Counted from the stretch's first letter, positions 43,531-57,429 are shown. The stretch is 64,000 bases of DNA from Valencia hispanica (GCA_963556495.2 OY747710.1:18077000-18140999), one strand, 5' to 3'. Notes: a model not told the origin generated them from the letters alone. Program-made: numbers and translations.

Positions 43531-44284
43531 GACGGGGGGATCCAAGTTAATTCTCTGACTTAGCCACCTATGAATGAAAATGTTTACTTCTTACAATTCT
43601 TTGATTCTTAAATAAAAATAGAACATACTGCGCTTCAGAATAACAGAAGTTGACAATTCTGTGTATTTAACTGTTTGAGATCTGTGCATTTTGGAAACAC
43701 CACCAAGAAAGCATCTGTTACAAAAAAATCTTTTTTTATTTCCATTTTTATGTTGGAACCACTCTGGCTGTAGAAGATTGTAGTTACCATCACCATGTGT
43801 TTCATTGCTCTAACGTAGCCATTGGTACCTTCTACTCTAACCTCTGTACATCCCACATGGTGGACAGTTGCAAGCATACGGCCTGTGCAGACCAATATCA
43901 AATTTGCATTGCTGCATAGTAAGATCTGTTTCTGGTAACCTTTACTTATTGTTTGTAAGATTGTTAGATACTTTGGTAACCACCTGATAACACTATTGTT
44001 CCACTCATGAAGGCAACATATACAGGCCTCTGATGCCTGTTCTTGACATGCTCACATATTGATCAAATTGATTAAATTATGTTCAAATCCAAGCTGAATT
44101 CTAACAAATACTTTTTGAATCTTCTTGCTCGAACAGTGAATTTATTTTTTGTACCAACATGGGGGCAGTATGTAGAATGTATTTTGCCCTGTCTATCTGA
44201 ATTTCAGACTGAAATGTGAAGAAAATATTTATCATGGTAGAAAACATACAAGGATCTTTCCAAAAGTATAATATAGAAATTCAA
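43531..44284. other. No gene recognised
   Basis: AT-rich. An 88-codon minus-strand frame at 43635-43901 has no motif. Confidence 0.5.
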
Positions 44285-45325
44285 CAACTACTCTATTAGA
44301 TACAGCAGCTCACTAGTACAGGGTTGTACTCCCTTTTACATTTTGTTTTATTTTGTTCAATTTTATTTCATATTGATATGATGACGTTATAGAGTTAATG
44401 CAAATTTGTTCTCTGCGCAGCTCTATTATGCAAATATCCCATACCCCCTTTTGAGCTACTGTGGGCTTTCTATCTTCTTGAAATACTCTTCCCGTTCTTC
44501 TGTGACTTCAGATGTGAACAAGACATTTTGTTTGCACAACTTTCAAACGTTCTCACTTTAGGATCATTCTCTGTGAACCCAAAAGATGTTTTTTAACTCC
44601 TCAGATCAGCCGGTCTGTCGCTTAAACGCCCTCTCAACTACATTGAGTGCATTTACATCAAGTAAGAGAAAGTCGAATTATTGCCTTAGTCCGGCTGAAG
44701 TCAAACCAAACTGGCCTTTCTTAATCGGACTAACGCACCCAGATAATGTGGTTAGAAAACCAAATTTCTCTGTATGTAATCTCCAACACAGCTTAGCAGA
44801 GCTATTAGCAGCTTAGGCACTTCCCCTGCGGGAAGTGACGAGACTGTGGAAGCGGGAATAACGTTCAGGAATGAGCAGCAACAATGAGTGTAACACAATC
44901 AAACAGTACAGTACTTACAAAATGTTGTCCATTTCTTTGCGCATTGTGCATATTCTGCTTTTACTCTTTCTGCTTCACTGCTGCCAGCATTTATTTACTA
45001 TCTGTGTGATGCTATAGGCCAACCGGAAGAATGCCAACATGAAAGGGTGAATGTCGCCACCATCGCCTTATAGTTGAATGCACTTCATTTAATAATTCAA
45101 TTTTCTGAGTGACATGTAAATAGGGCTTTCATTCTGGTTAAGCTATCAGCTCAATTTTTGTCAATTTAGATTTGCATGTGATTGTGCTGCTCAGTTTGGA
45201 CTTTATTGGTAAGTTGTCTTCACTACATCTGGATGCCTAAATACAGCGAGCTGTTTCTAATGTGATAGTTTTCTTTTTTTGCAATCCAAGGACTTTAGCA
45301 GGTGTACCTAATAAAGTGGCCACTT
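44285..45325 (-). mobile_element. Tc1/mariner relic, family F, with internal deletion (antisense)
   Basis: The right end carries aggtgtacctaataaagtgg, the hallmark end of a distinct fish Tc1 lineage. The left end ctctattagatacagc is its decayed inverted partner. Inside are gtacagggttgtactccctt, a large deletion, then ggatcattctctgtgaaccc and cctcagatcagccggtctg (antisense of the transposase N-terminal helix region), and catctggatgcctaaatac near the right end. No frame survives. It is split at about 44645 by another element. Confidence 0.68.
44645..45130. mobile_element. Nonautonomous inverted-repeat element inside the family F Tc1 relic
   Basis: The left end gtgcatttacatcaagtaag continues agaaagtcgaattattg. 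The right end, reverse complemented, reads ccctatttacatgtcactca and continues gaaaattgaattatt. Over about 36 bases most positions agree. The interior (44690-45085) has no coding frame. Boundaries are approximate to about 5 bp and no target duplication was confirmed. Confidence 0.5.
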
Positions 45326-46387
45326 TGTTATCTCATGGGAAAAAATGGTTTTTCTAAAGTTATGCTCAAGTATGCATACATGATATAATGAACAAGATTG
45401 TGAAAAACTAAATGTTCTATTTTGTATTTGCACGGAACCTCCAAATAACACACAGGGCAAGGTGATAGTAAAACAACATGGAAACTGTTACAAATGCTTT
45501 TGGCCTCATCTAGTTGTAAGATACATTTGTAGCCAATTTGACCCGATGCCCATCAGTAGCAATTTTCAGGGTTATTTTTATATTTTTGGAGACCTAAATG
45601 TATTTATTTTCATTTTGAATCTATTATTACAACAGCCTTTTTGTGCTTTGAGTCGTCTGTGGCTATCACACCATCAGAAGTGACAGAGTGTTGATATGTC
45701 CTAATATCTATCTCTTGGCCTCCTCAAAGGAGGGAAGCAGGCATACAGGTTCCTAATGATAGATGCAGGGTAGCTGAATTTTTACTGTTACTTAAAGCAG
45801 TCAGGCTTTGTAAAACCTCCTAAAAGTTTGTTTAGCAGCTGCTCACACACAACCTGTGTGTTACTTTTCCCCTCTCTACTCCTGATGTTTTACTCTCCTT
45901 TACATGTCTTCTTTTCGCATTTTATCTCCCACAGCTGTAAAGCATCTGTTGTATCTCCCTTTCTTCTACAACTCTGACCACAGCACGGAGGGTGGCCAAA
46001 CCTGGTAAGTATTGACAGGGAGCTCCAATGACACGAGGAAAGCCAGTCAATGCCCAGACACACAGGGCCAGGGGTCAATGACAAAAAGGTGGGCTCCCTG
46101 GAAACAGGGAGCTTGAGAAAGGAGTGAGTGAAAAGAGTGAATAAGGGTGATAGATGGGGAGGCGCAGGAGATATACAGCAAGATAATATAACTTTAAGGC
46201 CAGAAGATAGATCATTGAAAGTACATGGTGGCGTGATGGAGTAAATAAACACAAATTTCAAGGTTTTAGAAAGGACATCCACAAGACCAAAACATGCAAT
46301 AATTAGTTATTTTAGTTTGTTTTTATAACATTATGAGAATTTAATGAATGATCATTTAGTAAAAGGCTAATCAATCAAACATCATTT
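45326..46387. other. No gene recognised
   Basis: A 130-codon minus-strand frame (45890-46282) has no domain signature, and its pyrimidine-biased composition suggests chance. Otherwise AT-rich. Confidence 0.45.
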
Positions 46388-46389
46388 TA

Positions 46390-47599
46390 CAGTGCCTGGC
46401 TAAACTATTCCCACCCCTTAGACTTTTACATTTTCTCACATTTCAACTGCAAGCTTTAATTGTTTTTAGCTAGATTTAATGTGATAGACAAAGACAAACC
46501 AGCATGTAATTGTAAAATGGAAGGAAAGTTATGCATGGTACATACAAGTTTTTACTAATTAAAATCAAATAAGTTTGGTGTGTATTTTTTTTCAACCCCC
46601 TTTACTCTAATGCCCCTAAATAAATTCCACCTCCATACAATTCCCTTCAGAAGTCACCTAGCTATAATAATATAGAGTTCTTGAGTATAACTTAATCCCA
46701 CCATGTTTAGCAGTGTTCTGTGAAGGCCTCAGAGGTTTATTAGAAAACATAGTGAATAAGTAAAACCATGAGGTAAAATTTTGAACAACTAAAGGAGCAT
46801 TGTTCAATCCAATCCTTCAAAATTGGAAAGACTATGGTAAAATTGCAAAGCTACTATTATTTAAAAAAAGGCTAAAATCAAAACACAAGTTCAAATCTAC
46901 CAAGATATGGCCATTTACCTAAATTGACAAGCATTGCAAACGAGCATTAATCAAATTAGCAGCCAAGATTTCCATGGTAACTCTGAAGGAGCTGTATAGA
47001 TTCACATCTCAAGCAAAATGCTATGTGTGGTGGAAAACTAACCTTTAGCAGGGCCAGGGAAGCTGATCAGTGGTAAAAACAGGAGAAATCTAGCAAAAAA
47101 CACTTGTTGGATTCGAGACTGGGACAGAAATTTAATATCCAGCAGAAAAACAGTTTTGACCATACAAAAAGAACTGCAATAATATCGTTCCAATCATAGC
47201 ATATCCATGTCTTAGAATGGCTCAGTCAAAGTCCAGACATTAATCCATCCTTGGCAAAACCTTAAGATTAATCTTCATAGACTCTTTCCATCCAATCTGA
47301 AGAATTTTGAAGAATGGGCAAATATTTTGGTCCTTAAATCAGCAAAACTGGTAGAAACATTCCCAAAAGAGTTGTGGCAATAATCATATGTGACAAAGTT
47401 TTGACTTGAGGGGCAATGTATGCTGCTCTTATTATTAAGATTATTGAGGTATGGACAATTATGCAAACCGTCCTTTACACGCACAAAAGTTTCCATTCAT
47501 CTATCATCTAAAGTTTGATAAAAGACACGGAAATTTGTTGTCATTAAAAGACAAATTCTGGAAAAGTTTAACAATTGTGATTACTTTTGCAAGGAACTG
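46390..47599 (+). mobile_element. Full-length but decayed Tc1/mariner, family A (1210 bp)
   Basis: The left end cagtgcctggctaaactatt follows TA (46388-46389). The right end gattacttttgcaaggaactg precedes TA (47600-47601), giving intact TA target duplications. The coding strand is plus: ttctgtgaaggcctcagagg near the start, agggccaggga and tccagcagaaaaacagttt in the middle, then ctcagtcaaagtccagacat (the SQSPDINP motif ahead of the catalytic Glu). Every frame is riddled with stops. This is the longest copy of the family that also occurs at 1.1, 20.6, 22.3, 43.2 and 56.3 kb. Confidence 0.8.
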
Positions 47600-47601
47600 T
47601 A

Positions 47602-48774
47602 TGTGGTCAATATGAGCAACTACTTTTTTTTATAATCAAAACTGAAGACAACATAAAAGTTCCAAAAAATCAAAGGAAGGACAAACAACTTCACCTGAAT
47701 GTTACTGGAAAATGATAACACAACACAATGGGATGCTTGGATTAACAGACTTCCACCAGCCCACACAGAAACACACACTCGTTGTGTATTGACACACAGA
47801 GAGGGTGTCAGTATGTATTGAACGCCGGGCAGTAAGTGAACCCTCCTCTCCCACCCATCCCTCCTCCATCTCCCCTCCTCTCTATTGGATATCAGTCCTT
47901 TCTCCTCTAATCATTTCCTTCCTTTTGGCCTTCTCTTCTTTCTAATGCAATTATCTCTCATCCATCCATTCCTTTCCCTCTCCTTTCCCCCTGTCCTCAT
48001 CTACAATGTATGGCGCTCACCTTCACATTGTAAAATGGTTTTATTTCTCCTTTTTCCTCTTCTTTATCTGTGATGTTCTGGGAAACAGCCCTGTGTCTAC
48101 ATTTGTCAGCTTTACTTACCGTTCCTCCATGTTTGTTCTTACCTGGCGCTCTCCTTTGTTTTGATCTTTAGCAATCAGTCGCCCGTATCCTCAATGTGTG
48201 ACAACAAGATTCTCATTAATCAATATCACTCTCCAAATGTGATAACATTCTTCTCTGAGCCGCTGCAATATGTCTAAGAGAAAAATGCATTATACCTGTG
48301 AGCAAATGCATGAGTTAGAAAAATAACCACCAATTTATCATCAAAGATTTTGAAGCAAAAAAACCCTGAAAAGGTTTGAGTAGGTTGGGCTGTTTCAGGT
48401 TACCTTGCTCTTGTTTACCTATGTTCATATATTTACCATCTTTCCTCTGAGACAATTAAATAAATTTACTGTTTTGTTTACTGATACTTTTTTTCACTGA
48501 CACTTTGCCTTATTTTGAGTTCTGTTAGTTGCCTTATGTTACTATGAAAACTCACAGAAAGCGTTAATTGCCAGAGCTGTTTTGTAGCTGAGTGCTGCTG
48601 CTAATTGGCATTGTACCTAGTTGCAATGTTTGTAATTGCGATTAAGTTATTTAAAGATCCTTTTTTTAGTCTGCTTCATAATTAGCTGATGCTATTTTGT
48701 AGACACCCTGCAGTTTGTAAGCTCAGTGGAAAAGTCAAACCTGCCAGAACATAGCAGGGGGACACCTCCTGTGT
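47602..48774. other. No gene; CT-rich segment and weak regulatory texture
   Basis: 47840-48060 is C/T-rich. 48100-48270 (gttcttacctggcgctctcc, cagtcgcccgtatcctcaat, ctcattaatcaatatcactc) has the texture of conserved noncoding DNA but is weaker than the other candidates. The rest is AT-rich. Confidence 0.4.
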
Positions 48775-49918
48775 AGTACCTCACATCCGAAGGACCTCTT
48801 CAGCTACAGGCTGGTAGCCCTGACCTTGGATCTGATGAAGACCCTCGAGAGGTTGTTTCTCACCCATCTTTGTTCCCTGGTGAGGTCTTCATTGTATATG
48901 CTGCAGTTTGCCTACCGGCTTGGCATTGGGGTGGATGACGCCATCATTTACTTCCTGCACCAAGCTCTGACCCACCTGGAGAAGCCTGGAAGCACTGTGA
49001 GATCATGTTCTTTGATTCCACCAGTACTTTCAACACCATCCGGCCAGGAATTCTGAGGGACAAGCTGGAGCTTTCAGGAGTGGACCACCACATGTCCCAG
49101 TGGATACCGGACTACCTCAGAGGACTCCCACAGTATGTGAGGAACCAGATCCTCTTCACCCTTTACACTGCAGACTTCTCCATCAACTCACCATGCTCCC
49201 ACCTTCAGAACTTATCTGATGACTCTGCCATTGTTGGCCTCATCAAAGGTGAGAACGACTCAGAGTACAGACAATGAACTCTGGACTTTGTGGTCTGGTG
49301 ACAGCAGAACCACCTGCTGATCAACGCGGGGGAAACCAAAGTGATGAACAGTATCTCACACCCCATACATGAAGATGTCGCTGAGCTGCAGAGCTTTTTC
49401 AGTGACAGACTGCTGCATCCTAGGTGCATCAAGGAGCGTTTTCGCAGGTCTTCCTCCCTGCAACTGTTAGACTTTAAAACCAGAACTGCTCCCAATAAAC
49501 ACAATAATGTTTACATCACTGCTGTAACTTGCACTATTTGACTCATTTAATTAACATTTCTGTGGCTGCTGTTGGCATAAAATTTTTTCTCAGTTTATAT
49601 TCTGTCAACTTCTTGTATATAATACGTTTTACTTTTTTACTTTTTATTGCACAACTAAACATGTACATTCTGTAAATATTCACTGTTTTTAAATGATCTT
49701 ACTCAGTTGCACATTCCAATCTGAGTATGCCACGTTATTTTTAATAACTTTGGTTTTTGTAATTGTGTCCTTAATGTACATATTTTATTCTTAATTCTGT
49801 TTTTATACATTTTCTACCTTGTCTGGTCGTGAATGCTTCTATTATCTGTCAATTTGCTGATGTTACAGCTGAATTTCCCCTTTGTGAGATATTAAAGGAT
49901 TATTCCATTCTATTTACA
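48775..49918 (+). mobile_element. LINE D (Rex1-like), 5'-truncated, (ATTCT)-type tail
   Basis: Carries RT remnants (48775-49335), an internal deletion at about 49343, a C-terminal remnant and a 3' UTR from about 49510. That UTR is nearly identical to that of LINE C at 18.45-18.87 kb (aacttgcactatttgactca, tgcacattccaatctgagta, gaatgcttctattatctgtc in both). The tail is one decayed ATTCC/ATTCT pair, ending near 49918. Confidence 0.75.
48778..49509 (+). pseudogene. LINE D: scrambled reverse transcriptase remnants
   Basis: Segments in order but in different frames: SYRLVALTLDLMKTLERLFL (RT motif 1 region), LQFAYRLGIGVDDAIIYFLH, the SAFNTI box here as FDSTSTFNTIRPGILRDKLE (first catalytic Asp), then LFTLYTADFSINSPC and LSDDSAIVGLI (YADD-equivalent). 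A stop follows DSEYRQ. After 'LLINAGETK' the thumb domain is deleted and the frame jumps to NSISHPIHEDVAELQSFFSD, then RLLHPRCIKERFRRS. The deletion removes about 130 residues compared with LINE B. Confidence 0.75.
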
Positions 49919-51239
49919 TTGCTGTCTTTAGACAACTATATCGAGTTTTATATAAGTTTTTGTAAACATTTACATGTGGGCAGTTGGATCATGGAACAGT
50001 TGCTTTGCAAGTTAAAGCATACACTGTAGATAATGCAGAAACACAAATGTCTTAAGAATGCATTTGAACTAAGATCTCTTTCTCGGCCTCAGGCTATGAT
50101 CCTGTTAACGCTTCCCTCTCACTGTTAGGTGTCTGCAGGTTGCTTTCATATCCGGGGATGCTTCTGTAGGTCACATCATCTCACCTTTTGCCGCTGTAGG
50201 AGAAAACACTTCAAACGTGAGAGCAAGTAAAGAGTTCATATTTCCAGGTAAACTAATATTATCTTAAAAGTATCAAGGGTACATTGCTACATAAATGTTA
50301 ACGGAAATTCAAGTTTTAATTTAATTCTGGTTGTAGCAATAACTTGATCAACTTGGCTTTTCTCAAAATGTAATAATCGCAATGAGCCAGAACAAAATGC
50401 TTGGAGAAATTATGTTCTGTAGAGTCCAAACATCTTAAGTAATTTGTTGCTTCTTTTCTGTTTGGGTTCCTGCATTTGACTGCCTTACAGTCTTTGAAAT
50501 AGCTCTTGAGCTGTTTTTCCACAGGTTTTAAGTTCAGTGGCTTACTATTTTCAAAGTCTTTGCTTGTTATCCTTTTGTTGTGAAAAAAAGAGATGCTGTA
50601 TTTAGTTTTTGATCCACTTCACAATCATGCAGTACTTTGTGTTGGTCACAAAAATGAAAAGGAAATAAGTTTGTGCTTTGTGCTAATGTGACAAAATGAG
50701 TATTTCCTCCTTTGTATTCAAGCAAATCTTTAAAAAAAAAGATTATAAATTTGGCTGACATATAACAAGATGATAACCAAATAATTCTTTACTGAAACAA
50801 GTAGGCGATGAGACTGATGATCCGTCTGTCAGGTCCTGTGTCAAGTCTTTTCCTGTTTTTTTGTTTTGTTTTGTTTTTTTAAGTGACTGTAGGTACTGTT
50901 TATAAAGCAAACGCACACACACATACAAACATAGACGCGCGCGCGCGCGCGCACACACACACTATGCAGTCATGCCTAAGAAGTCGAATGACAAAGAATG
51001 AAAAGTCCATCCAAAGTCTAGAGAAAAACCTTGTAAGAACCTGAGCACCTAAATTAACACACCTTAACTATTATGAACACAAAGAGTAAACAGCGCCAAC
51101 TAAGAATTTCCATTTCCCTGCAATGTCTTTGGCATACAAAATGCTGTCTCCTCCTGCAGAGTTATTAGCTTGATATTCCGTTCTGCACTGCAACACTTCA
51201 TTTCTCGTGTTAGGTGTATAACAAGACAGAAAAGGGATT
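49919..51239. other. No gene; one GC/AC alternating tract
   Basis: Ordinary AT-rich DNA, apart from (GC)n at 50936-50952 continuing into CA repeats to about 50962. This 27-bp strictly alternating purine-pyrimidine tract has strong Z-DNA-forming sequence character. Confidence 0.55.
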
Positions 51240-51600
51240 AAAGTGGAGGAGGAGGAGGAGGGAACAAGGGGAGAGGGCGATATTTCTCAGCGAGCGCATT
51301 GGCAGACAACCACCTTTCCTCGCAAATTTGTGAGCCTCGCTTCCTGCGTGCCCCGCGCGCGGCGCTCTGTCGGAAACAGATGGTTCCCGGAATGTCCTCG
51401 AGCCGAATTCTGAGGAGCCGCGAGAGGCCCGAGAGGCGCGTGAAGGAAGGGAGGGGCGCGCGGTGTCTCACCGACAACTTTACTTCATCCGCCTGTCCCC
51501 GCAGCTCCCCGCCTTCCTTCCCCATTAGGATTCTCCATAAAGGCAACATATAATTAGAAGATCAAGCAGAGCTCTTAAATAGCAACCAAATGAGGCTGCA
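51240..51600. promoter_or_regulatory. CpG-rich candidate promoter or enhancer
   Basis: High CpG density over about 230 bp (agcgagcgcattgg, gccccgcgcgcggcgctctg, gaggcgcgtgaaggaa, gggcgcgcggtgtc), then an AT-rich shoulder with ataaaggcaacatataatta. Frames on both strands are open only because of the GC content. It lacks a TATA box in a sensible place and an exon-like donor. It stands alone within several kilobases of AT-rich sequence. Confidence 0.45.
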
Positions 51601-51948
51601 GCTGCTTTCCTTTCCTTTTTTACATCTTTATCAATAAAAAAATGGCTGTTTTAGAGGTTATGTCCTTCTTACTGTCCAGGGTCTGTGGTAAGTGCAGACT
51701 AAACGTAAAAATAAAACGTAATGTTTTTTCCTCCTATATGTTATGTCAACATCTTGCCAGAGCCTCTTTTATTGAATCAATCAGTGTAGTTAGAAAATAT
51801 GAAATATCTTTAGTAAGCAAAGGAAGCCTTTGATCAAGTTTGCTGTTGTTTTGGTTTCCTCAGTCTGGAGAGATATTTTAATTGATTTATTTTAAGATTC
51901 ATATTCTAGTCAGATAATCTAATGAAAACATTTATCAATGAAACAATG
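51601..51948. other. No gene recognised
   Basis: AT-rich with short frames only. Confidence 0.5.
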
Positions 51949-53639
<1,691 letters not shown>

Positions 53640-53640
<1 letters not shown>

Positions 53641-54180
53641 GGACCTTGGGCTGTGTTGGAGAAACAGCCTGAAAAGTATCCATTCCAATTAGCCGACTGT
53701 AATCCTCAGCTCATCCCTGCCTTACGCCCCACTTGTTCCTACACCCGATACTTTGATCCAGACTCCTCGGCACCTGACGATCCAGGCTCCCTTTTGTTAC
53801 ACAGCTTTCAACGCCGGGGCTAATCTCACTGACCCGGCGCAACCTTGACCACCCACTTCCCCCGGCCTTGGGCTTGGCTCATCGCCGCCCCGGACACAGA
53901 ACGTTTCCCGGGAGAGACAAAAGAGTCTGCTTGATCGTTTCATCAAACGCCCGTCCCCGCGCTGCTGCCGGAGCGTGCGCACACCGCCGCCGACCTCCCC
54001 ACGCGTCCCGACAGTAGCGGGGATGAGAGGGGAAGTCGATGCAGCAGCGCCAGCCAAGCCAATGATCCATAAACAAGAGCCAATCGGCGAGCGGGTAATG
54101 AGGGACTTCATTTGAACTTTATGTAAACAGCGGGAAGCGATGTTTGGCTCGCTGGGGGACGACGTGGAGGTTGTAACCTT
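53640..54180. promoter_or_regulatory. CpG-rich candidate regulatory block 1 of a 1.6-kb cluster
   Basis: Balanced to GC-rich DNA with frequent CpGs (acgccggggctaatc, gacccggcgc, atcgccgccccgga, cacaccgccgccga, ccacgcgtcccgac). Factor-like sites include gatcgtttcatcaaacgc and ccaatgatccataaacaaga (forkhead-like ataaaca). The 104-codon minus-strand frame is composition-driven. Repeat-free. Confidence 0.5.
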
Positions 54181-54479
54181 GATGGATGGACAGCTTAAGT
54201 TGGCATTACAGCCAGATTTCTACAGAGATCAGTGTCATTGTTGTTTCATCCAATTGGCAATGTAGAACAGTTCCATAAGAAAATAAATAGAAATGGACGA
54301 TTTTTAAACAAAAGCTTTTATTCTTAGAAGTGGCACCACACACACACACGCATACAAACACTTAAACTCAGAGAGAGAAAGAGAGGAGAGAAGCACCTCT
54401 CACTGCCCCCCTCCTTTCCCCGGTATCTCTCCTTTTCACCCCCCCCCCCTCACCCTCCAAAGCCCCCCTCCTCTCTTTC

Positions 54480-54960
54480 ACTCCAGAAAAAAACGGCAAG
54501 GAGGCGCGACTCGCAGGGCCGCACATAGCTGATCAATATTCGATTTAGTTGCTAATTTAGGGCCTTTCTATAGCTGTCATCCCGTGATGTATGAGTCCTA
54601 ACCCGAGGTCGCCGCGGAAAAGAAGAAGAAGAAAAAAAATAAGAAAAAAAATCAAACACCAGTCAACTTTTCACTTAACAATAGAGCGGCTTGAATATTA
54701 TTTATGGGCGAAAGACCCACTTTATGGGTGAATTGCTCCTATCGCTGGTGGGAATGATGAAGCGCCTTGTAAGTGCACGCCACACAGGCTGTGACACCGG
54801 CGTAAACAGACGTGCAGGCAGTTGAGAGGGGGGAAAAAACATGCAAACACACACGTGAAGCAGCTGCTTTAAAAATAGGCGAGAAAAGGGGGAAATATTC
54901 GTATCAGCGCAGTCAGTCTTCAAATGCGCACATTTGATTAATGACGTTTAGCGTCAGAAA
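54480..54960. promoter_or_regulatory. Candidate regulatory block 2 of the cluster
   Basis: Contains gctgatcaatattcgattta, gttgctaatttaggg, tcatcccgtgatgtatgagt and aacccgaggtcgccgcgg. After an A-rich gap come tatttatgggcgaaagacc, atcgctggtgggaatgatga and gtgacaccggcgtaaacaga. Alternating AT cores and CpG-bearing segments without repeats are typical of deeply conserved vertebrate enhancers. This is inference only. Confidence 0.5.
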
Positions 54961-55310
54961 ATGGGATCCTTTCCATCCAAAAAGTACTCACACGTGTACG
55001 CGCAGACGTGCACGAGCTTATACGTAGAATGGCACAAAATATATCCTATTTGTCACGCGGACTGATATCGTGCATTATGGACCTAATTGTTTATGCGCGC
55101 CCATCAAATTTGAATGATGCCGCTTTATTTTGCCACCTAATCTCTTCCCGATCGATCACTGTACTAAGGATGTTATCAATAATTTGGAAGCTTGATTAAC
55201 TCCAACGTTTCCATAACAATGCGAGCGCGTTCATCCTCTCCTGAATTTTTAATTAACGCTTGCTTAATTAGTTCAAGATCGTTTGAGAGCGAGATACTTT
55301 GTTTTAAAGA
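54961..55310. promoter_or_regulatory. Candidate regulatory block 3 of the cluster, TAATTA-rich
   Basis: Contains tgtcacgcggactgatatcg, ttatgcgcgcccatcaaatt, cttcccgatcgatcactg, tttttaattaacgcttgctt and aattagttcaagatcg. There are at least two TAATTA cores within 25 bp (55250-55270), and the 12-mer taattaacgctt is shared with the block at 31.2 kb. A 63-codon frame across it is not coding-like. Confidence 0.5.
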
Positions 55311-56256
55311 GGAGGAGGATGGGGAGGAGGAAGGAAATTAACATAAAAATCTCTGCTGATAAATTGATATATTATCAGGAAAGAAATGTTGTAGAAATTT
55401 CTAAGCGGAACGACTCATAAACAGACATCCATCAAGACGAGACAGCCTGAGACAATGTATAATTCTTTGGCAGTATAATTTAATTATTTAATGACTATAC
55501 TATTCTTATTTCTTTAAATAATGAGGATATAAATTCTTTCTGCCTGAATCATCTAGAGACGATCAGAGCGATTTATAACATATGGCATAAACAGGAAACC
55601 AATTTCCTCAGATGACAAACTATTCCAAGGAACAGTCAGCATGGATAGTTTGCACACTCTGAGGGCCTTGATCTGGCTACGATCTGCTACAGCTTGGTTA
55701 ACAAAAAGGGAATTATCAGGTTTGAAGTAAAAAGGCATAAATCTGTACAAATGTGGAAATTCATCAAAGGCAATATGGGAATGTTGATTGAAATGTCTCT
55801 GTATTTGTGTGGCAATTGATCCTTAAATGGAAGTAGTAGGGTGGCATGTAGACCACTGAATGAATAAAAGGCATTTTAATTAGAGTGATTAGTTAAGGAA
55901 TCAATGAGCTGGCACTAGCAGAGCTCACATAGAGACCAGGGATCAGCTAATGGAGCAGGAGAACACTAAAGTAAGCGTTTACAACTCGGCTTTCACTTGT
56001 TTTTCTTTCTTTTTTTGTCTCGATCTTGCAGGTACAACTTTCAGATCTATAAAAGTTTCAGATGCTGGAAAATGACTAAGTTTCCAAACAACTTCCAAAA
56101 TAATACTGCAATATTTATGCGATGCAGCATTTTAGTTAAGTATTTATGCTCCTTGAACTTTGATACATTTTAAATGATAAATGTTACAATTTCAAACTAT
56201 TATTGAGAATTCTAAGCATAGGCCATCAAAAAGTGGGAATAATTGAGAAGGGAAAG

Positions 56257-56261
<5 letters not shown>
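55311..56261. other. No gene recognised
   Basis: A GGA-rich start (gaggaggaggatggggagga, 55308-55330), then AT-rich sequence without recognised features. Confidence 0.5.
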
Positions 56262-56287
<26 letters not shown>

Positions 56288-57020
56288 TACCAAAGAAAAT
56301 CTGAAAAGTGTGGCCTACATTTGTTCTCAAAACCCCTGAACCATCCTTGCGATTACACTTGCAAGTCTTTTGGCATGCCCTTACCTGTTATGTCAATCTA
56401 GAGACAACTGTTTGATCTTTGCAAAAATGTCAAAGACTTACCAAAGATTCCTTAGCAGATTTAAGTCTGGACTTCAACTGTGCTATATGAAATAACAGAT
56501 TCATATGCTTTTATCTAAATCATTACATTGCAGGTCTGGCTGTATATAGATGGACCTCTGCACTAGATTCAAGTCTTTTTTGCAGCCTCTAACAGGTTTC
56601 ATTCACCCAATCTTCAGCTCCATGTCTATATGACTAGATTCCCCCTACCTTCTGAGGAAAAGCATAGACACAACATGATGCTGCCACCTCCATGTTTGGG
56701 GGTGGCACTTTGCGGTGTAGTGATGTGATGTGTAGTGTTAGTTTTCTTCTGCATTAAGTGTTTTGCACATAGGTCAAAAAAGATATGTAATGGTCTTACT
56801 AGAGCAGGGAACCCTCTTTTATCACCCTTTCTTCCTCTGTGTTGCCTTTCTTGTGCTTAGTCTGTCCCCGTGGTCAAAATAGCTTTTTTTTTTTTTACAT
56901 TTTCCCTGACAGGTGGCATTTATTCACCAAACAGGTGACTCTTGAAGTTTATTGTTCGGATGGGATGTTATTTAAGGTTATCACAGTAAAGTGGGCTGAA
57001 TGCAAAAGTGCATGCACCAT
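56262..57020 (-). mobile_element. Tc1/mariner relic, family A (antisense), beside a (TA)n run
   Basis: A (TA)n run at 56262-56288 leads into aaatctgaaaagtgtggcct, the same outer motif as in the 1.1-kb copy. Antisense landmarks follow: gatttaagtctggacttcaa, cattgcaggtctggctgta, gcagcctctaacaggtttca, cacaacatgatgctgccacc (SIMLWG region) and gtgttagttttcttctgc. The right end includes gtaaagtgggctgaatgcaa. The transposase is unreadable. The TA run is a natural hot target for a TA-specific element. Confidence 0.72.
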
Positions 57021-57429
57021 TACATAAATAATAAAATACATTTAAATGTGTGCTTGTAAATGCTCAAAGGGTAGGACTACTTCTGAATGAAGCCTTTAAA
57101 TGAACACTAACTACTTTCAGATTTTTTTTATACAGGTCATATTCTTGATCCAGTGCATTAAGGGGGTCTCTTTGCATATAAACTATAGTATATGGAGAGT
57201 GGGAGTGTGTGTATTGGCTGCTGCCAGCTGCTATGCAGCCTCCAGCTTGTTTTGTTGAAAGTGAGAGTGTGATTTCCCCAGACCCTGCTCTCTGGGGACG
57301 CCTGGCTCCCCCCCTGCCATCTCCCTGCAACCCCACCGGTTAAACGGACAGGTCATTGATACACACACACACACACAAACACACGCACTCTGCCTGCCGT
57401 TCAATCTCCTCTACTAAGATGGGCCCCCA
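57021..57429. other. No gene; short (AC) runs
   Basis: Mixed DNA with acacacacacacacacaaac at 57361-57385. A 90-codon minus-strand frame at 57064-57336 has no motif. Confidence 0.5.

Noticed and set aside
45890..46282. 130-codon minus-strand frame considered as a hypothetical gene
   Set aside because: No domain, no conserved context, and splice or promoter signals absent. Length alone is weak evidence.
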